A DNA stretch of 64,000 nt from Pseudomonas wadenswilerensis. Its GTDB lineage: Bacteria > Pseudomonadota > Gammaproteobacteria > Pseudomonadales > Pseudomonadaceae. Where the stretch lies: positions 310,001 to 374,000 of the forward strand of contig NZ_UIDD01000004.1 in NCBI RefSeq assembly GCF_900497695.1, given 5' to 3'. The translations under genes were made by a program, and so were the position numbers. The notes under the pieces were generated by a model that saw nothing but the letters and a program-made list of their open reading frames with translations, had not been told where the DNA came from and ran no database searches. Positions 62,704 through 64,000 of the stretch are shown piece by piece; the first letter of the stretch is position 1; the number at the start of each line of letters is the position of its first letter.

Positions 62704-64000
62704 ATGTCAATACCACGCTTGAAAACCTACTTATCGATGGTCGCCGCCGTGTTCATGCTCGGCCAGGTGCTCACCGCCCAGGCCGAAGCCCTGCCGGACT
62801 TCACCACCCTGGTCGAGCAGGCATCGCCTGCGGTGGTCAATATCAGTACCAAGCAGAAACTGCCCGACCGCAAGTATGCGGCGGGGCAGGTGCCAGACCT
62901 CGAAGGCCTGCCGCCGATGTTCCGCGAGTTCTTCGAACGCAACATGCCACAGGCCCCGCGTTCGCCGCGCGGTGACCGTCAGCGTGAAGCGCAATCGCTG
63001 GGTTCGGGCTTCATCATCTCCAGCGACGGTTATGTGCTGACCAACAACCACGTGGTCGCCGATGCCGACGAGATCATCGTCCGCCTGTCGGACCGCAGCG
63101 AGCTGCAGGCCAAGCTGGTCGGCACCGATCCGCGCACCGACGTGGCCCTGCTCAAGGTCGAAGGCAAGGACCTGCCGACCGTCAAGCTGGGTGACTCCGA
63201 GAAGCTCAAGGTCGGTGAGTGGGTGCTGGCCATCGGTTCGCCGTTCGGTTTCGACCATTCGGTGACCAAAGGCATCGTCAGTGCCAAGGGTCGCACCCTG
63301 CCCAACGACACCTACGTGCCGTTCATCCAGACCGACGTGGCGATCAACCCGGGTAACTCCGGTGGCCCGTTGTTCAACATGAACGGTGAAGTAGTGGGGA
63401 TCAACTCGCAGATATTCACCCGTTCCGGCGGCTTCATGGGCCTGTCGTTCGCCATCCCGATCGACGTGGCGCTGGATGTCTCCAACCAGCTGAAGAAAGA
63501 CGGCAAGGTCAGCCGTGGCTGGCTGGGCGTGGTGATCCAGGAGGTCAACAAGGACCTGGCTGAATCCTTCGGTCTCGACAAGCCGGCCGGTGCCCTGGTC
63601 GCCCAGGTGCTGGAAGACGGCCCGGCGGCCAAGGGTGGCCTGCAGGTCGGTGACGTGATCCTGAGCATGAACGGTCAGCCGATCGTCATGTCTGCCGACC
63701 TGCCGCACCTGGTCGGTGGCCTCAAGGACGGCGCCAAGGCCAAGCTGGACATCATCCGCAATGGCAAGCGTCAATCGCTGGACATCACCATCGGCGCACT
63801 GCCGGATGACGACGCCGAGATCACCACCAACGCCAACGGCGGTGTCGAGCGCAGCAGCAACCGCCTGGGCGTGTCGGTGTCCGACCTGACCGCCGAGCAG
63901 AAAAAGGCCCTTGAGCTCAAGGGCGGCGTAGTCATCAAGGAAGTCCAGGAAGGTCCGGCCGCGCTGATCGGGCTGCGTCCGGGTGATGTCATCAGCCACC
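62704..64000 (+). CDS. mucD: Periplasmic serine protease MucD (DegP/HtrA family), 3' end cut off
   Basis: A signal peptide (about residues 1-27, ending TAQA) is followed by a trypsin-like HtrA domain with the catalytic triad His116 (TNNHVV), Asp146 (TDVALL) and Ser219 (GNSGGP). A first PDZ domain (RGWLGVVIQEVN, AAKGGLQVGDVILSMNGQ) is complete, and a second (NRLGVSVSDL, LIGLRPGDVISH) is cut by the window end. MucD degrades misfolded envelope proteins and limits AlgU activation. Confidence 0.95.
   Translation, partial: MSIPRLKTYLSMVAAVFMLGQVLTAQAEALPDFTTLVEQASPAVVNISTKQKLPDRKYAAGQVPDLEGLPPMFREFFERNMPQAPRSPRGDRQREAQSLGSGFIISSDGYVLTNNHVVADADEIIVRLSDRSELQAKLVGTDPRTDVALLKVEGKDLPTVKLGDSEKLKVGEWVLAIGSPFGFDHSVTKGIVSAKGRTLPNDTYVPFIQTDVAINPGNSGGPLFNMNGEVVGINSQIFTRSGGFMGLSFAIPIDVALDVSNQLKKDGKVSRGWLGVVIQEVNKDLAESFGLDKPAGALVAQVLEDGPAAKGGLQVGDVILSMNGQPIVMSADLPHLVGGLKDGAKAKLDIIRNGKRQSLDITIGALPDDDAEITTNANGGVERSSNRLGVSVSDLTAEQKKALELKGGVVIKEVQEGPAALIGLRPGDVISH

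Overview
The window looks like a chromosomal segment of a fluorescent pseudomonad, most likely the Pseudomonas putida group. The evidence is internal: a phaG gene with all its catalytic residues, an algU-mucA-mucB-mucD stress operon without mucC, an opdH-tctCBA/tctDE citrate locus, a C5/C4-dicarboxylate MFS gene next to a dctDB-type two-component system and bglX, and many Pseudomonas-type REP palindromes. The coding sequence is GC-rich throughout, apart from one visibly less GC-rich gene near 43.6-45.5 kb. The first gene (aruI) and the last gene (mucD) are cut by the window edges.

Layout. 1-2.9 kb: the end of aruI and a coupled aldehyde dehydrogenase (arginine transaminase branch). 2.9-18.8 kb: two inverted copies of a 1146-bp IS110-family element bracket an AraC/ABM pair, a flavin reductase, a tiny repeat-peptide protein, the sigma-54-type dicarboxylate transporter with its regulators, bglX, a lemA/TPM-domain cluster and a methyltransferase. 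18.8-32.6 kb: an EamA exporter and two complete iron cell-surface-signalling cassettes (ECF sigma, FecR, STN-type TonB receptor), one on each strand. The second also carries a periplasmic siderophore esterase. DUF4917, GDPD and LysE genes lie between them. 32.6-41.4 kb: SulP transporter, DUF2388 protein, tRNA-Gly(CCC), phaG, a pseudouridine synthase, a diguanylate cyclase, a Tyr-rich lipoprotein, an enoyl-CoA hydratase-like gene and ung. 41.5-48.0 kb: an accessory-looking block of two tandem repetitive paralogues of unknown function and an autotransporter. 48.1-55.7 kb: citrate porin, tripartite transporter and two-component system. 55.7-64 kb: HDOD protein, ygfZ, sdhE, ygfX, nadB and the algU operon.

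The most interesting signal is in the IS110 elements. The roughly 200-nt leader before each transposase folds into two stem-loops. The first loop contains two short guides that match, in the correct polarity, the REP sequence now flanking the element. The second loop matches the element's own ends. This is the layout expected of a bridge RNA (seekRNA) programmed to target REP palindromes, and both copies sit at the same base of the same kind of REP inside REP doublets. Other points worth attention are the EDGFDRT repeat protein, the repetitive tandem paralogues beside the autotransporter, the sigma-54 promoter with paired upstream sites, the siderophore cassette with its esterase, a SulP gene whose C-terminus and stop codon are REP sequence, and candidate TctD and AlgU control sites.

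All function calls come from reading the protein sequences and motifs. No database search was run.
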